A stretch of 64,000 nucleotides of DNA, from positions 1 through 64,000 of the forward strand of contig ONSH01000001.1 in assembly GCA_900320435.1 (NCBI GenBank). Reading direction: 5' to 3'. A program made the translations under genes and the position numbers. The stretch is from an uncultured Prevotellaceae bacterium. GTDB taxonomy: Bacteria; Bacteroidota; Bacteroidia; Bacteroidales; Bacteroidaceae. Of this stretch, positions 25,243 through 32,760 are shown piece after piece. The stretch's first letter is position 1. Each line of letters starts with the position of its first letter. The notes below the pieces were generated by a model, which was given only the letters and a program-made list of their open reading frames with translations, ran no database searches and had not been told where the DNA came from.

Positions 25243-25875
25243 ATGCATCTACGTCATCTCTTTCTCTTGGCGGCGCTCTCCCTTGCCGCCGCACTTCCGG
25301 CCAAGGAAGACCCGAAGGCTGTGCTCGATGCCGCCGTCAGCAAGCTGGAAAACTCCGGCGGCGTGCGCGGCCAGTTCACCATCACCCAGTTTGAAGGCAC
25401 CAAGGAGGCCGGCACCACCCACGGACATCTCACGATGAAGGGCGAGAAATACACGCTCACCACGCCGGAGCACATCACCTGGTACGACGGCCAGACGCAG
25501 TGGACCTGGCTCAAGAGCAGCAACGAGGTCAACGTGACGACCCCCACGCAGACGGAGCTGCGCAAGTCGTCGCCCGCCGCCCTGCTGGGCGCCTACAAGA
25601 AGGGCTACAAGCTCTCCATGAAGCGCAGCAAGCTGCGCGGACAGAAGGTGTGGGAGATCACGATGACGGCCGTCTCGTCGGCTTCGCGCCCCGAGCGCGT
25701 GGTGATTGACATCGCCGAGGAGGACTACACCCCGATGTGTCTGCGCGCCCGCAACGACGGCAACTGGACGCGCTTCGCCATCTACGAATACGCCGTGAAG
25801 CAGAACTTCAGCGACGAGGACTTCCGCTTCAAGCAGGCCGACTACCCCACGGCCGAAGTGGTCGATCTGCGCTAA
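25243..25875 (+). CDS. lolA: LolA-like outer-membrane lipoprotein carrier
   Basis: A 210-residue periplasmic protein: signal peptide about 1-20, then a LolA-type half-barrel with GQFTITQFEGTKEAGTTHGH, the ITWYDGQTQWTWLKSSNEV strand pair and FSDEDFRFKQADYP near the C-terminus. LolA carries lipoproteins from the inner-membrane LolCDE complex to the outer membrane. It lies 15 nt after ftsK, an arrangement also found in other bacteria. The last 4 nt overlap the convergent HAD hydrolase gene. Confidence 0.85.
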   Translation: MHLRHLFLLAALSLAAALPAKEDPKAVLDAAVSKLENSGGVRGQFTITQFEGTKEAGTTHGHLTMKGEKYTLTTPEHITWYDGQTQWTWLKSSNEVNVTTPTQTELRKSSPAALLGAYKKGYKLSMKRSKLRGQKVWEITMTAVSSASRPERVVIDIAEEDYTPMCLRARNDGNWTRFAIYEYAVKQNFSDEDFRFKQADYPTAEVVDLR

Positions 25876-26534
25876 TCCTGCGTCAGCAGTCTGACGATAT
25901 CCTCAGGGCGCCCGGCAAAGGTCCGGGCGCCTTGCTTTTCGAGCCATTCGCGGTCGCGAAAGCCCCAGAGCACGGTGATGCAGTCGAGCCCGGCGTTGCG
26001 CGCTGTGGCCAGATCCACCTCCGAGTCGCCGATGTAGACGGCCTCCGAGGGCTTCACCCCCATCTCGCGCAGCGCTCCCAGTACCATATCCGGCGCCGGC
26101 TTGCGGGGCACGCCCGGACGCTCGCCCACGGCCAGCTCCACAGTGTCGCTGAAGTGCTCGCGGTAGAGCTCGTCCACGCCGGCCTGCAGCTTGTTGCTCA
26201 CCACGGCCATGCGGTAGCCTTTGGCATGCAGCGCCCTGAGCGTGTCCTTCATACCGGGATAGAGCCCCGTGTGGTCGCCGCAGTGCTCCACGTAGTACTG
26301 CTTGAAGCAGCTGAAGATGTCCTCGAAGCGGGGATGCTCCTCTCCGCCCGGCGTCGAGAGCGCCACGAGGCGGCGCACGCCGTTGCCGGCAAAGAGCCGT
26401 ATGTCTGCCACCGGCCGCTCGGGCTCGCCGAATGTGCGCAGGGCGTGGTTCACTGCGAGGCAGAGGTCCTCGAGCGTGTCGAGCAGCGTGCCGTCCAGGT
26501 CCCAAATGACGGCGGTATATCGGGTCTTACTCAT
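25872..26534 (-). CDS. HAD-family phosphatase, phosphoglycolate phosphatase-like
   Basis: A 220-residue HAD hydrolase. Motif I is WDLDGTLLDT with nucleophile D12 and general acid D14, motif II is VVSNK (about 112-116), the motif III lysine comes from the PRKPAPD stretch, and motif IV is YIGDSEVDLATA. The helical cap after motif I places it in the Gph/PgmB-like group. It most probably hydrolyses phosphoglycolate or a similar small phosphoester. The ATG at 26534 follows the -7 box at 26565-26558. The 3' end overlaps lolA by 4 nt. Confidence 0.85.
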   Translation of the reverse strand: MSKTRYTAVIWDLDGTLLDTLEDLCLAVNHALRTFGEPERPVADIRLFAGNGVRRLVALSTPGGEEHPRFEDIFSCFKQYYVEHCGDHTGLYPGMKDTLRALHAKGYRMAVVSNKLQAGVDELYREHFSDTVELAVGERPGVPRKPAPDMVLGALREMGVKPSEAVYIGDSEVDLATARNAGLDCITVLWGFRDREWLEKQGARTFAGRPEDIVRLLTQD

Positions 26535-26557
26535 GCTTTTCGTTGTCTTTGCGGCCG

Positions 26558-26565
26558 CAAAGGTA
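26558..26565 (-). promoter_or_regulatory. -7 box of the HAD phosphatase gene
   Basis: TACCTTTG on the minus strand, 23 nt before the ATG. Confidence 0.6.
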
Positions 26566-26704
26566 CGAAAATTAATTGAGAACTGAAAATTGTTGTAGCA
26601 AAAAGTCAAGGATCGCTGTCATTGGATTGACGCCGCAAAGATACAACATTGGCGTTGCGGTTTAAAATTTTTGAGCAACTTTTTTCAATTTTTTTTGAGA
26701 GGGT

Positions 26705-26851
26705 GGTCATTTGGTCATTTGGTCATTTGTCAAAATCGAAAACAGATGTTGTCAAAACCGCCACTATAATATAAATATCTTATTTATATATAGTGAGCAA
26801 ATAACCGCATTCCCGAATCGAAAATGACCAAATGACCTTGACCAAATGACC
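26705..26851. repeat. Nested inverted repeat with GGTCATTT arms
   Basis: Three GGTCATTT units in tandem (26705-26728) face three AAATGACC units (26822-26829, 26830-26837, 26844-26851), which are their reverse complement. Inside the roughly 93-nt loop lies a second, AT-rich inverted repeat (about 26762-26793) from ACTATA to TATAGT. The whole could fold into a long hairpin or cruciform. Confidence 0.85.
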
Positions 26852-27140
26852 ACATGTTTTGATGTGTGTCTTTTCCTGCTTTCATCCAAATCTCACCAAA
26901 ACCGCCCTAAAACACGGGGAAATTATTCAATTTTGAACATTACGAGTAAGCGTTTCCGTCCCCCGATAACGGGGCGACTGGGGTCTTTAGAGCGGCCACT
27001 GAATGTGGCTGCGGCCCCACAAAGGGGAGCGAGTCCCCACTCGCGACGGAGGGCAAGACCGAAGGGGGTGCAAAGACCATTGACGCAGAGCCAAGCTCGT
27101 TTGTGCTCTGCCGAGCGTGAGTAATGTCTACGGCATGCCG

Positions 27141-27206
27141 CGAACAGTCTGAGAACAGTCTGAGAACAGTCTGAGAACAGTTTGAGAACAGTTTGAGAAC
27201 ACTACG
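27141..27206. repeat. 11-bp tandem repeat, six units
   Basis: Units of GAACAGTCTGA: three exact copies, two copies with a C-to-T change, and one degenerate copy. The unit is too short and has no spacers, so it is not a CRISPR array. Confidence 0.85.
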
Positions 27207-27260
27207 AGCAAGAAAAAATTTGTGCAGACAAGTGAAGTTTTTCGATCGATAAGCGAAAAA

Positions 27261-27288
27261 CTTTCAACTTTCAACTTTCAACTTTCAA
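27261..27288. repeat. 7-bp tandem repeat upstream of a promoter
   Basis: About four copies of CTTTCAA directly upstream of the -7 box at 27299. Copy number could vary by slippage and change promoter spacing or a binding site. Confidence 0.8.
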
Positions 27289-27298
27289 GTATTTTTCG

Positions 27299-27306
27299 TA
27301 ACTTTG
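27299..27306 (+). promoter_or_regulatory. -7 box of the carbohydrate-binding protein gene
   Basis: TAACTTTG on the plus strand, about 33 nt before the ATG at 27340 and 10 nt after a short tandem repeat. Confidence 0.6.
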
Positions 27307-27339
27307 CTCCCGAAAAATACGCATCAACATACTAAAACT

Positions 27340-28338
27340 ATGAAGAAAACACTACTCCTGCTCTCCGTTTTTGCAACAATGTTCGCCGCCAAAGGCAACG
27401 CACAGGACGACAACACCGTGGAAATCCTCTACAGCGGCACATCGGCCTCCGTGAGCATCGCCGCCAACATCGCCCCCTACGTCACCGTAGAGAGCGGCGA
27501 GAGCGCCCATGTGAAGCTCAAGCAGAGCGACTCGTTTGCCGGCATCGACCCCACCACCGACAACCCCGACGGCGAGATCTTCTACGTGCTCAGCGGCGTC
27601 AGCGACGACGGCGAGTTCTACCTCGAGGGCGCCTACAAATGCACCGTGGAGCTCAACGGCCTGAACATCACCAACCCCTCCGGACCCGCCCTCAACCTGC
27701 AAAACGGCAAACGCGTGGCCGTCAGCGCCAAGAAAGGCAAGACCAACACACTCACCGACGGCGCCAACGAGGACTACAACGGATGCCTCCACTGCAAGGG
27801 CCATCTGAAGTTCAAAGGCAAGGGCACACTCAACGTCTGGGCCAGCTCCAGACACGGTGTGTACAGCAAAGAATATCTGGAAGTTAAGAACCTTTCGCTC
27901 AACATCTACAACGCCCCCAAAGACGGCATCCACTGCAAGAACTACATGCTCGTGGAGAGCGGCACGGTGACCGTCACCTCGTGCGGCGACGACGCCATGC
28001 AGGTGGAGCTGGACGGCACCGAATCCACCGGCCCCACCGCCGGACATGAGGACGAGGACAGCGGCAACTTCTATCAGGAAGGCGGCACGCTGGAGGTCTA
28101 CGGCTGCAGCGGCAAGGCCATCAAGGCCGACGGCGACATCAGCCTGACGGGCGGCTCGCGCAACTTCACCGACGCCGACACCGAGCAGCACGCCGACATC
28201 GATGCCCTGAAAGCCGCTTCAGCAGAGGGCGGGGAGCGCATCGTCCTCGACCTCGAGGGACGCCGCACCGCTGCCCGAAAGAGCGGCCTCTACATCGTCA
28301 AAGAAGGAAAAGAAGTGCGTAAGGTGCTCATTCCGTAA
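27340..28338 (+). CDS. Exported carbohydrate-binding (Cthe_2159-like) protein with sorting-like tail
   Basis: A 332-residue secreted protein: signal peptide about 1-22, a right-handed beta-helix-like repeat region with YNGCLHCKGHLKFKGKGTLNV and HGVYSKEYLEVKNLSLNI, resembling the Cthe_2159 carbohydrate-binding family that binds pectic or cellulosic glycans. The last 45 residues differ in style: VLDLEGRRTAARKSGLYIVK ending in VRKVLIP resembles the type IX secretion C-terminal sorting domain or its degenerate relatives. The ATG at 27340 fits the signal peptide. The neighbours do not form a polysaccharide-utilisation locus. The family assignment is good; the ligand is inferred. Confidence 0.75.
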   Translation: MKKTLLLLSVFATMFAAKGNAQDDNTVEILYSGTSASVSIAANIAPYVTVESGESAHVKLKQSDSFAGIDPTTDNPDGEIFYVLSGVSDDGEFYLEGAYKCTVELNGLNITNPSGPALNLQNGKRVAVSAKKGKTNTLTDGANEDYNGCLHCKGHLKFKGKGTLNVWASSRHGVYSKEYLEVKNLSLNIYNAPKDGIHCKNYMLVESGTVTVTSCGDDAMQVELDGTESTGPTAGHEDEDSGNFYQEGGTLEVYGCSGKAIKADGDISLTGGSRNFTDADTEQHADIDALKAASAEGGERIVLDLEGRRTAARKSGLYIVKEGKEVRKVLIP

Positions 28339-28343
28339 GCGCT

Positions 28344-29213
28344 TCATTCGCAGCGCTTCGTGCGATAGGCCGTCGGAGGATAGCCCGTATTGGCCTTGAA
28401 GTAGCGCGTGAATGAGGTCTGGTCGGGGAAACCGAGCTCCTGGCTGATGCGCAGCATGGAAAGATCGGTGGTGCGCATGAGCAGTTTGGCTTTGACCACC
28501 ACAAAGCGCGCAATCCACTCGCTGGGCGTGGCGCCTGTGGCCTGACGGATCACCGTGCTGAAATACTTGGGCGAGACGCAGAAGAGATTGGCGTAGAACT
28601 GCACCTCGTGGCTCTCCCGGTAGTGCGCGGCGACGGCTTCGTAGAAACGGTCGAACAGCTTCATGCTCGGCGCCTGCGCATCGGGAGAAAGGCCCGCTCT
28701 GCGGCGGAATTCCAGCATAAACTCGCCCATGAGATCCAGCACGGCGGCGCACATCTCATTGCGCTTTTCGCCCTTCATCTTCGTTGCCGTTTCAAGGACG
28801 GAGATGAGATGCTTCATCAGCGAAAAATGCTCGTCGTCGAGATGGATGTTCGGCGTGCGATGATACTGAAGATGAAAATGATAGGGATTGCGGAAACGAA
28901 TCTCGTTGAAGAACGACCTCGACACCAGCACGTGTACGCAGCGATAGTCTGGCGTCTGACTGATGCGCGCCAGCATGTGGTCGGGCATCACCACCGTCAT
29001 ATCGTGCTCGCTGAACTCCATCGGCAACATGTCGTAGCGCACCTGGAGCGAGCCCTGAAGACAAAGTGAAATGATAATAACCTGCGAGAGATGGGGATCG
29101 GGATCGATGGGCAGCAGAGCGTCACCGCGCACCACCATCACACCTTCCTTTTTTATCTTTTCGACGAGATCCTGCTCGCGTTTGGAGAACTCCTTATCGT
29201 GGCCTTTTTTCAT
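28344..29213 (-). CDS. AraC-family transcription regulator
   Basis: A 289-residue regulator: an N-terminal cupin-like sensing domain (about 25-140) and a C-terminal double helix-turn-helix (about 190-289) with FYANLFCVSPKYFSTVIRQ and ISQELGFPDQTSFTRYFKA, the AraC signature. The long frame opens further upstream with a hydrophobic stretch, but the ATG at 29213 lies 24 nt after a -7 box and begins a normal AraC protein, so I used it. It converges with the carbohydrate-binding gene (5-nt gap). Its targets are unknown. Confidence 0.85.
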   Translation of the reverse strand: MKKGHDKEFSKREQDLVEKIKKEGVMVVRGDALLPIDPDPHLSQVIIISLCLQGSLQVRYDMLPMEFSEHDMTVVMPDHMLARISQTPDYRCVHVLVSRSFFNEIRFRNPYHFHLQYHRTPNIHLDDEHFSLMKHLISVLETATKMKGEKRNEMCAAVLDLMGEFMLEFRRRAGLSPDAQAPSMKLFDRFYEAVAAHYRESHEVQFYANLFCVSPKYFSTVIRQATGATPSEWIARFVVVKAKLLMRTTDLSMLRISQELGFPDQTSFTRYFKANTGYPPTAYRTKRCE

Positions 29214-29236
29214 CCCTTTTAGCGTAGTTTGCGCTG

Positions 29237-29244
29237 CAAATATA
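29237..29244 (-). promoter_or_regulatory. -7 box of the AraC regulator gene
   Basis: TATATTTG on the minus strand, 23 nt before the ATG at 29213. Confidence 0.55.
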
Positions 29245-29527
29245 TGCAAAATTATGACAAACACAAACACAATCAATAAAAATCTGATTATTTTGGCGAC
29301 AATATGACAAAACAACGATACTTATTAACAAGCACTTATACAGATTCCCCCAACCCTTGCTTCGTCAATATGACAAAAACGAAAAAATACACAGATGAGA
29401 CAAAAGTCCCGACGGCGCCTCCCCCACCGGAACCGGGCCCGGGGTGGCGGCAGACCGCGTCGGGCGCGCATACGGGCACATTAGCTTTAAAAATTGCAAT
29501 TTAAGACTCTTTTTCCAAAAAATATTT
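29245..29527. other. Intergenic stretch with a GC-rich inverted repeat
   Basis: Between the divergent AraC and rpsA genes. An AT-rich half (to about 29400) gives way to a sharply GC-rich segment with CCCGACG (29408-29414) pairing with CGTCGGG (29458-29464) and the palindrome CCGGGCCCGG (29433-29442) between. A short open frame here (29304-29504) has no recognisable protein. The hairpin lies upstream of the rpsA promoter, so it is not part of the rpsA leader from that promoter. Confidence 0.5.
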
Positions 29528-29557
29528 TTGCCGGACGGAGAAAATGTCGTAACTTTG
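29528..29557 (+). promoter_or_regulatory. Promoter of rpsA
   Basis: TTG (29528-29530), 19-nt spacer, TAACTTTG (29550-29557): an almost ideal Bacteroidota promoter, as expected for a ribosomal protein. The leader is about 80 nt. Confidence 0.8.
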
Positions 29558-29640
29558 CGCCCGCATCTGTGACTGAACAGAGCAAAGAGACTTAATTAAC
29601 TTCATTTATTAACCCTTTAACAACATTGTCTGTACCAATT

Positions 29641-31419
29641 ATGGCAGATTACAAGAACATTGCCCCCAACGCAGACTTCGACTGGGAAGCCTACGAGAAC
29701 GGGAGCGTCGCCTCAGAGCAGAGCCGTGAGACTCAGGAAGAGGCTTACAACAAATCAATGAACAACGTCGGTGAGCACGACGTAGTGGACGGCACCGTCA
29801 TCGCTATGAACAAGCGCGAAGTGGTGGTGAACATCGGCTACAAGAGCGACGGCATCATCCCCATGAGCGAATTCCGCTACAACCCCGACCTCAAGGTGGG
29901 CGACAAGGTGGAGGTGTACATCGAAAATCAGGAGGACAAGAAAGGTCAGCTGATTCTCTCTCACCGCAAGGCACGCGCCAGCCGCAGCTGGGATCGCGTC
30001 AACCAGGCCCTCGAGTCAGAGGAAATCATCAAGGGCTACATCAAGTGTCGCACCAAGGGCGGCATGATCGTAGACGTCTTCGGCATCGAGGCCTTCCTGC
30101 CCGGCAGCCAGATTGACGTGAAGCCCATCCGCGACTACGATATCTTCGTGGGCAAGACCATGGAGTTCAAGATCGTCAAGATCAACCAGGAATACCGCAA
30201 CGTGGTGGTTAGCCACAAGGCCCTCATCGAGGCCGAGCTCGAGAAGCAGCGCATGGAGATCATCTCCAAGCTGGAGAAGGGCCAGGTGCTCGAGGGCGTG
30301 GTGAAGAACATCACGAACTACGGCGTCTTCATCGACCTGGGCGGCGTGGACGGCCTGATCCACATCACCGACCTCTCCTGGGGCCGCGTGAGCGATCCCC
30401 ACGAAGTGGTGGAGCTCGACCAGAAGATCAACGTCGTCATCATCGACTTCGACGAGGAGAAGAAGCGCATCGCTCTGGGTCTGAAGCAGCTCACTCCCCA
30501 TCCCTGGGAGGCTCTGGACCCCAACCTCAAGGTGGGCGACAAGATCAAGGGCAAGGTGGTCGTTATGGCCGACTACGGCGCATTCGTGGAAGTCGCTCCC
30601 GGTGTGGAGGGTCTGATTCACGTGAGCGAAATGTCGTGGAGCCAGCACCTGCACTCGGCCAACGACTTCATGAAGGTGGGCGACGAAGTGGAGGCTGTCA
30701 TCCTGACCCTCGACCGCGAGGAGCGCAAGATGAGCCTCGGTCTGAAGCAGCTTAAGGACGATCCCTGGGAGACCATCGAGACGAAGTATCCCGTTGGCTC
30801 CAAGCACACCGCCAAGGTGCGCAACTTCACCAACTTCGGCGTGTTCGTTGAGCTGGAAGAGGGCGTTGACGGCCTGATCCACATCAGCGATCTCTCCTGG
30901 ACCAAGAAGGTGAAGCACCCCAGCGAGTTCACCAAGGTAGGTCAGGAGCTCGAGGTTTGCGTGCTGGAGATCGACAAGGCCAACCGCCGTCTCTCTCTGG
31001 GCCACAAGCAGCTGGAGGAGAACCCCTGGGACGTGTTTGAAACCGTCTTCACCGTGGACAGCATCCACGAGGGCACCATCACCGAGATGATGGACAAGGG
31101 TGCCGTGGTTCAGCTCGAGTACGGCGTGGAAGGCTTCGCCACTCCCAAGCACCTCCAGAAGGAGGACGGCACTCAGGCCAAGCAGGGCGAGAAGCTCCAG
31201 TTCAAGGTGATCGAGTTCAACAAGGAGAGCCGCCGCATCATCCTCTCTCACAGCCGCATCTTCGAGGACGCAGCCCGCGCAGAGAAGAAGGCCGCCGCTC
31301 CCAAGAAGGCCGCCAAGAAGGAGGAAGCTCCCGTAATCCAGAATCAGGCTGCTGCCACCACCCTGGGCGACATCGACGCTCTGGCCGAGCTGAAAGCCAA
31401 GATGAAGAAAGGTGAATAA
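29641..31419 (+). CDS. rpsA: 30S ribosomal protein S1
   Basis: A 592-residue protein with six S1 RNA-binding repeats, each ending in a signature such as VDGLIHITDLSW, VEGLIHVSEMSW or VDGLIHISDLSW; the first two and the last are more diverged. S1 brings mRNA to the small subunit; in Bacteroidota, where Shine-Dalgarno use is rare, its role is probably heightened. The C-terminus is an alanine/lysine-rich tail. The ATG at 29641 follows a consensus promoter, and an intrinsic terminator follows the stop. Confidence 0.96.
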   Translation: MADYKNIAPNADFDWEAYENGSVASEQSRETQEEAYNKSMNNVGEHDVVDGTVIAMNKREVVVNIGYKSDGIIPMSEFRYNPDLKVGDKVEVYIENQEDKKGQLILSHRKARASRSWDRVNQALESEEIIKGYIKCRTKGGMIVDVFGIEAFLPGSQIDVKPIRDYDIFVGKTMEFKIVKINQEYRNVVVSHKALIEAELEKQRMEIISKLEKGQVLEGVVKNITNYGVFIDLGGVDGLIHITDLSWGRVSDPHEVVELDQKINVVIIDFDEEKKRIALGLKQLTPHPWEALDPNLKVGDKIKGKVVVMADYGAFVEVAPGVEGLIHVSEMSWSQHLHSANDFMKVGDEVEAVILTLDREERKMSLGLKQLKDDPWETIETKYPVGSKHTAKVRNFTNFGVFVELEEGVDGLIHISDLSWTKKVKHPSEFTKVGQELEVCVLEIDKANRRLSLGHKQLEENPWDVFETVFTVDSIHEGTITEMMDKGAVVQLEYGVEGFATPKHLQKEDGTQAKQGEKLQFKVIEFNKESRRIILSHSRIFEDAARAEKKAAAPKKAAKKEEAPVIQNQAAATTLGDIDALAELKAKMKKGE

Positions 31420-31450
31420 CGCGCACGCGCACACCTTATTATATTAAGGA

Positions 31451-31490
31451 AGGGCTGTGATCATCGGGTCACAGCCCTCTTTCTTTGTTT
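31451..31490 (+). terminator. Intrinsic terminator of rpsA
   Basis: Perfect 10-bp stem (31451-31460 with 31469-31478), 8-nt loop, then a T-rich tail. Confidence 0.88.
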
Positions 31491-31516
31491 TTTTTCGTAT
31501 TTTTTTGAAAAAAAGT

Positions 31517-31548
31517 TTGGCCGAATAAAATAAATTCTCTATCTTTGC
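31517..31548 (+). promoter_or_regulatory. Promoter of the sigma-factor operon
   Basis: TTTG (31517-31520), 20-nt spacer, TATCTTTG (31541-31548). It lies just after the rpsA terminator and 22 nt before the first gene of the operon. Confidence 0.75.
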
Positions 31549-31570
31549 GTTGTAAAAACCTGAAAAACGG

Positions 31571-31870
31571 ATGAAAAAGTTCTGGATTTTGACCTTTATG
31601 ACGCTTTTTATGGCACTTCCTGCTATGAGCATGGAGCAGCCCGACGACGTCATTGAAGACGAGATGCAGAGCGTGAGCATCACGATCAAGGAAGGCAGCG
31701 TGAAGGTGACCAACGCTCAGGGACAGAAGTTGGAGATCTTCAACCTGGCCGGCGTGCGCATCTCGTCTCTGGCGCTTGAGAGCGAAGAGGCCACTCTGAA
31801 GCTGAACCTCTCCCGCGGATGCTACATCCTGAAGGTTGGCAAGACGGTCCGCAAGGTGAACGTCAAGTAA
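31571..31870 (+). CDS. Small secreted protein made of a sorting-domain-like module
   Basis: A 99-residue protein: signal peptide about 1-20, an acidic linker (about 21-33), then one compact beta domain of about 60 residues (VKVTNAQGQKLEIFNLAGVR, then LSRGCYILKVGKTVRKV). This pattern is that of type A C-terminal sorting domains of the type IX secretion system, normally at the end of much larger cargo, yet here nothing precedes it. It heads an apparent operon with an ECF sigma factor (46-nt gap), a probable anti-sigma factor and a CpxP/Spy-like protein. Function unknown; a signal peptide or decoy for the sigma pathway is speculative. Confidence 0.7.
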   Translation: MKKFWILTFMTLFMALPAMSMEQPDDVIEDEMQSVSITIKEGSVKVTNAQGQKLEIFNLAGVRISSLALESEEATLKLNLSRGCYILKVGKTVRKVNVK

Positions 31871-31916
31871 ACACCCCGCACACTCCCCCCACTCTCTCTC
31901 CCGGGAAGGCTCCGCT

Positions 31917-32393
31917 ATGAACGAACAGGAATTCATTCTCATAGTGAAAGAGCACCAGGAGCGGCTCTACATGCACATACGCGGCATGGTGGGACGCCAC
32001 GAAGACGCCGACGACGTGCTGCAGAACACCTTCATGAAGGCGTGGCAGGCGCGCGAGAGCTTCCGGGGCGAAGCCAAAGTGGGTTCGTGGCTCTTCCGCA
32101 TCGCCACCAACGAGGCGCTGAACTTCATCGAGAAGCGGCGGCTCGACACCGACGGGGCGCTGCCCGATGTAGCCTCCGACCCCTACTTCGACGGCGACGA
32201 GACGGAGCGTCAGCTGCAGGAGGCCGTCAACAGCCTGCCGGCCAGGCAGAAGCAGGTGTTCCTGCTGAAATACTACCAGGAGATGAAATACGAAGAGATG
32301 TCGGAGATCCTGGACGCCAGCGTGGGCGCGCTCAAGGCCTCGTATCATCTGGCCGTAGAGAAGATTAAAAAAATTTTTAACGATACAGATTAA
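31917..32393 (+). CDS. ECF sigma factor of a four-gene operon
   Basis: A 158-residue sigma-70 family protein with region 2 (about 10-75, DADDVLQNTFMKAWQ and SWLFRIATNEALNFI) and region 4 (about 100-155, LPARQKQVFLLKYYQEMKYEEMSEILDASVGAL). Followed after 28 nt by a short membrane protein of the kind that acts as anti-sigma factor, and then by a periplasmic helical protein. The layout fits an envelope-stress circuit like those of Bacteroides. Regulon and signal are inferred, not seen. Confidence 0.9.
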   Translation: MNEQEFILIVKEHQERLYMHIRGMVGRHEDADDVLQNTFMKAWQARESFRGEAKVGSWLFRIATNEALNFIEKRRLDTDGALPDVASDPYFDGDETERQLQEAVNSLPARQKQVFLLKYYQEMKYEEMSEILDASVGALKASYHLAVEKIKKIFNDTD

Positions 32394-32421
32394 ACCATTT
32401 ATCACCCGTCCGGTCTTATAG

Positions 32422-32748
32422 ATGTCTATGAGAGCAACAGAGAAGCATAATCCGTGGATCGCACCCGAAGGTTATTTCGAGTCATTTCCCGAAAGGCTGA
32501 TGACCCGCATCCGTCAGGAGGAGGCTGAAGGCAAGCGCGCAGCACAGGCCCCGAAGACGGTGCCCCTTTGGAAGAGATGGGCCGTTGCAGCCACAGCCGT
32601 CGGCGTGGTGGCGGTGGCCAGCGTCGGACTACTTCAGACGGAGCCCGTCATTGCCGAGAGCGATGCGGAGACGCTCTACGAAGAAGAGATGCTGGAATAC
32701 GTCACGCTCCACAATGTAGACATCGAGTATTATCTAACCCAGTACTAA
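32422..32748 (+). CDS. Probable anti-sigma factor, single-pass membrane protein
   Basis: A 108-residue protein: a cytoplasmic N-terminal part (about 1-50, with WIAPEGYFESFPERLMTRI, the motif often found in Bacteroidales anti-sigma-like proteins), one transmembrane helix (about 53-71, AVAATAVGVVAVASVGLL) and a short acidic extracytoplasmic tail. Directly downstream of an ECF sigma gene and 12 nt before the CpxP-like gene, so an anti-sigma role is the best guess. No zinc-finger motif is present. Confidence 0.65.
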   Translation: MSMRATEKHNPWIAPEGYFESFPERLMTRIRQEEAEGKRAAQAPKTVPLWKRWAVAATAVGVVAVASVGLLQTEPVIAESDAETLYEEEMLEYVTLHNVDIEYYLTQY

Positions 32749-32760
32749 AAAGACAGGACT

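Larger units (their letters stand above)
26566..27298. other. Gene-free region of about 730 bp with structured repeats
   Basis: No open frame here looks like a gene. The left part is AT-rich and holds nested inverted repeats (26705-26851). The middle (about 26941-27140) is GC-rich and packed with short hairpins, for example 26990-27013 and 27085-27111, and ends with the palindrome CGGCATGCCG. The right part has two short tandem arrays (27141-27206 and 27261-27288) and the promoter of the next gene. A translated frame across the GC-rich block resembles small hypothetical proteins scattered through Prevotella genomes as I remember them, which would make it a dispersed repeat rather than a gene; this needs a genome search. 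Confidence 0.6.

Noticed and set aside
26846..27124. 92-codon frame in the gene-free region
   Set aside because: No start signal or domain, and it crosses several hairpins. It more probably reflects a dispersed non-coding repeat.
27141..27206. CRISPR array
   Set aside because: Units are 11 bp, directly adjacent and without spacers; no cas gene in the window.
26566..27298. Replication origin
   Set aside because: The AT-rich palindromes suggest it, but I see no DnaA-box cluster, and dnaA or its usual neighbours are absent.
30016..31434. A 472-codon minus-strand frame opposite rpsA
   Set aside because: Antisense to the six S1 repeats, which create a repetitive leucine/histidine-rich shadow.
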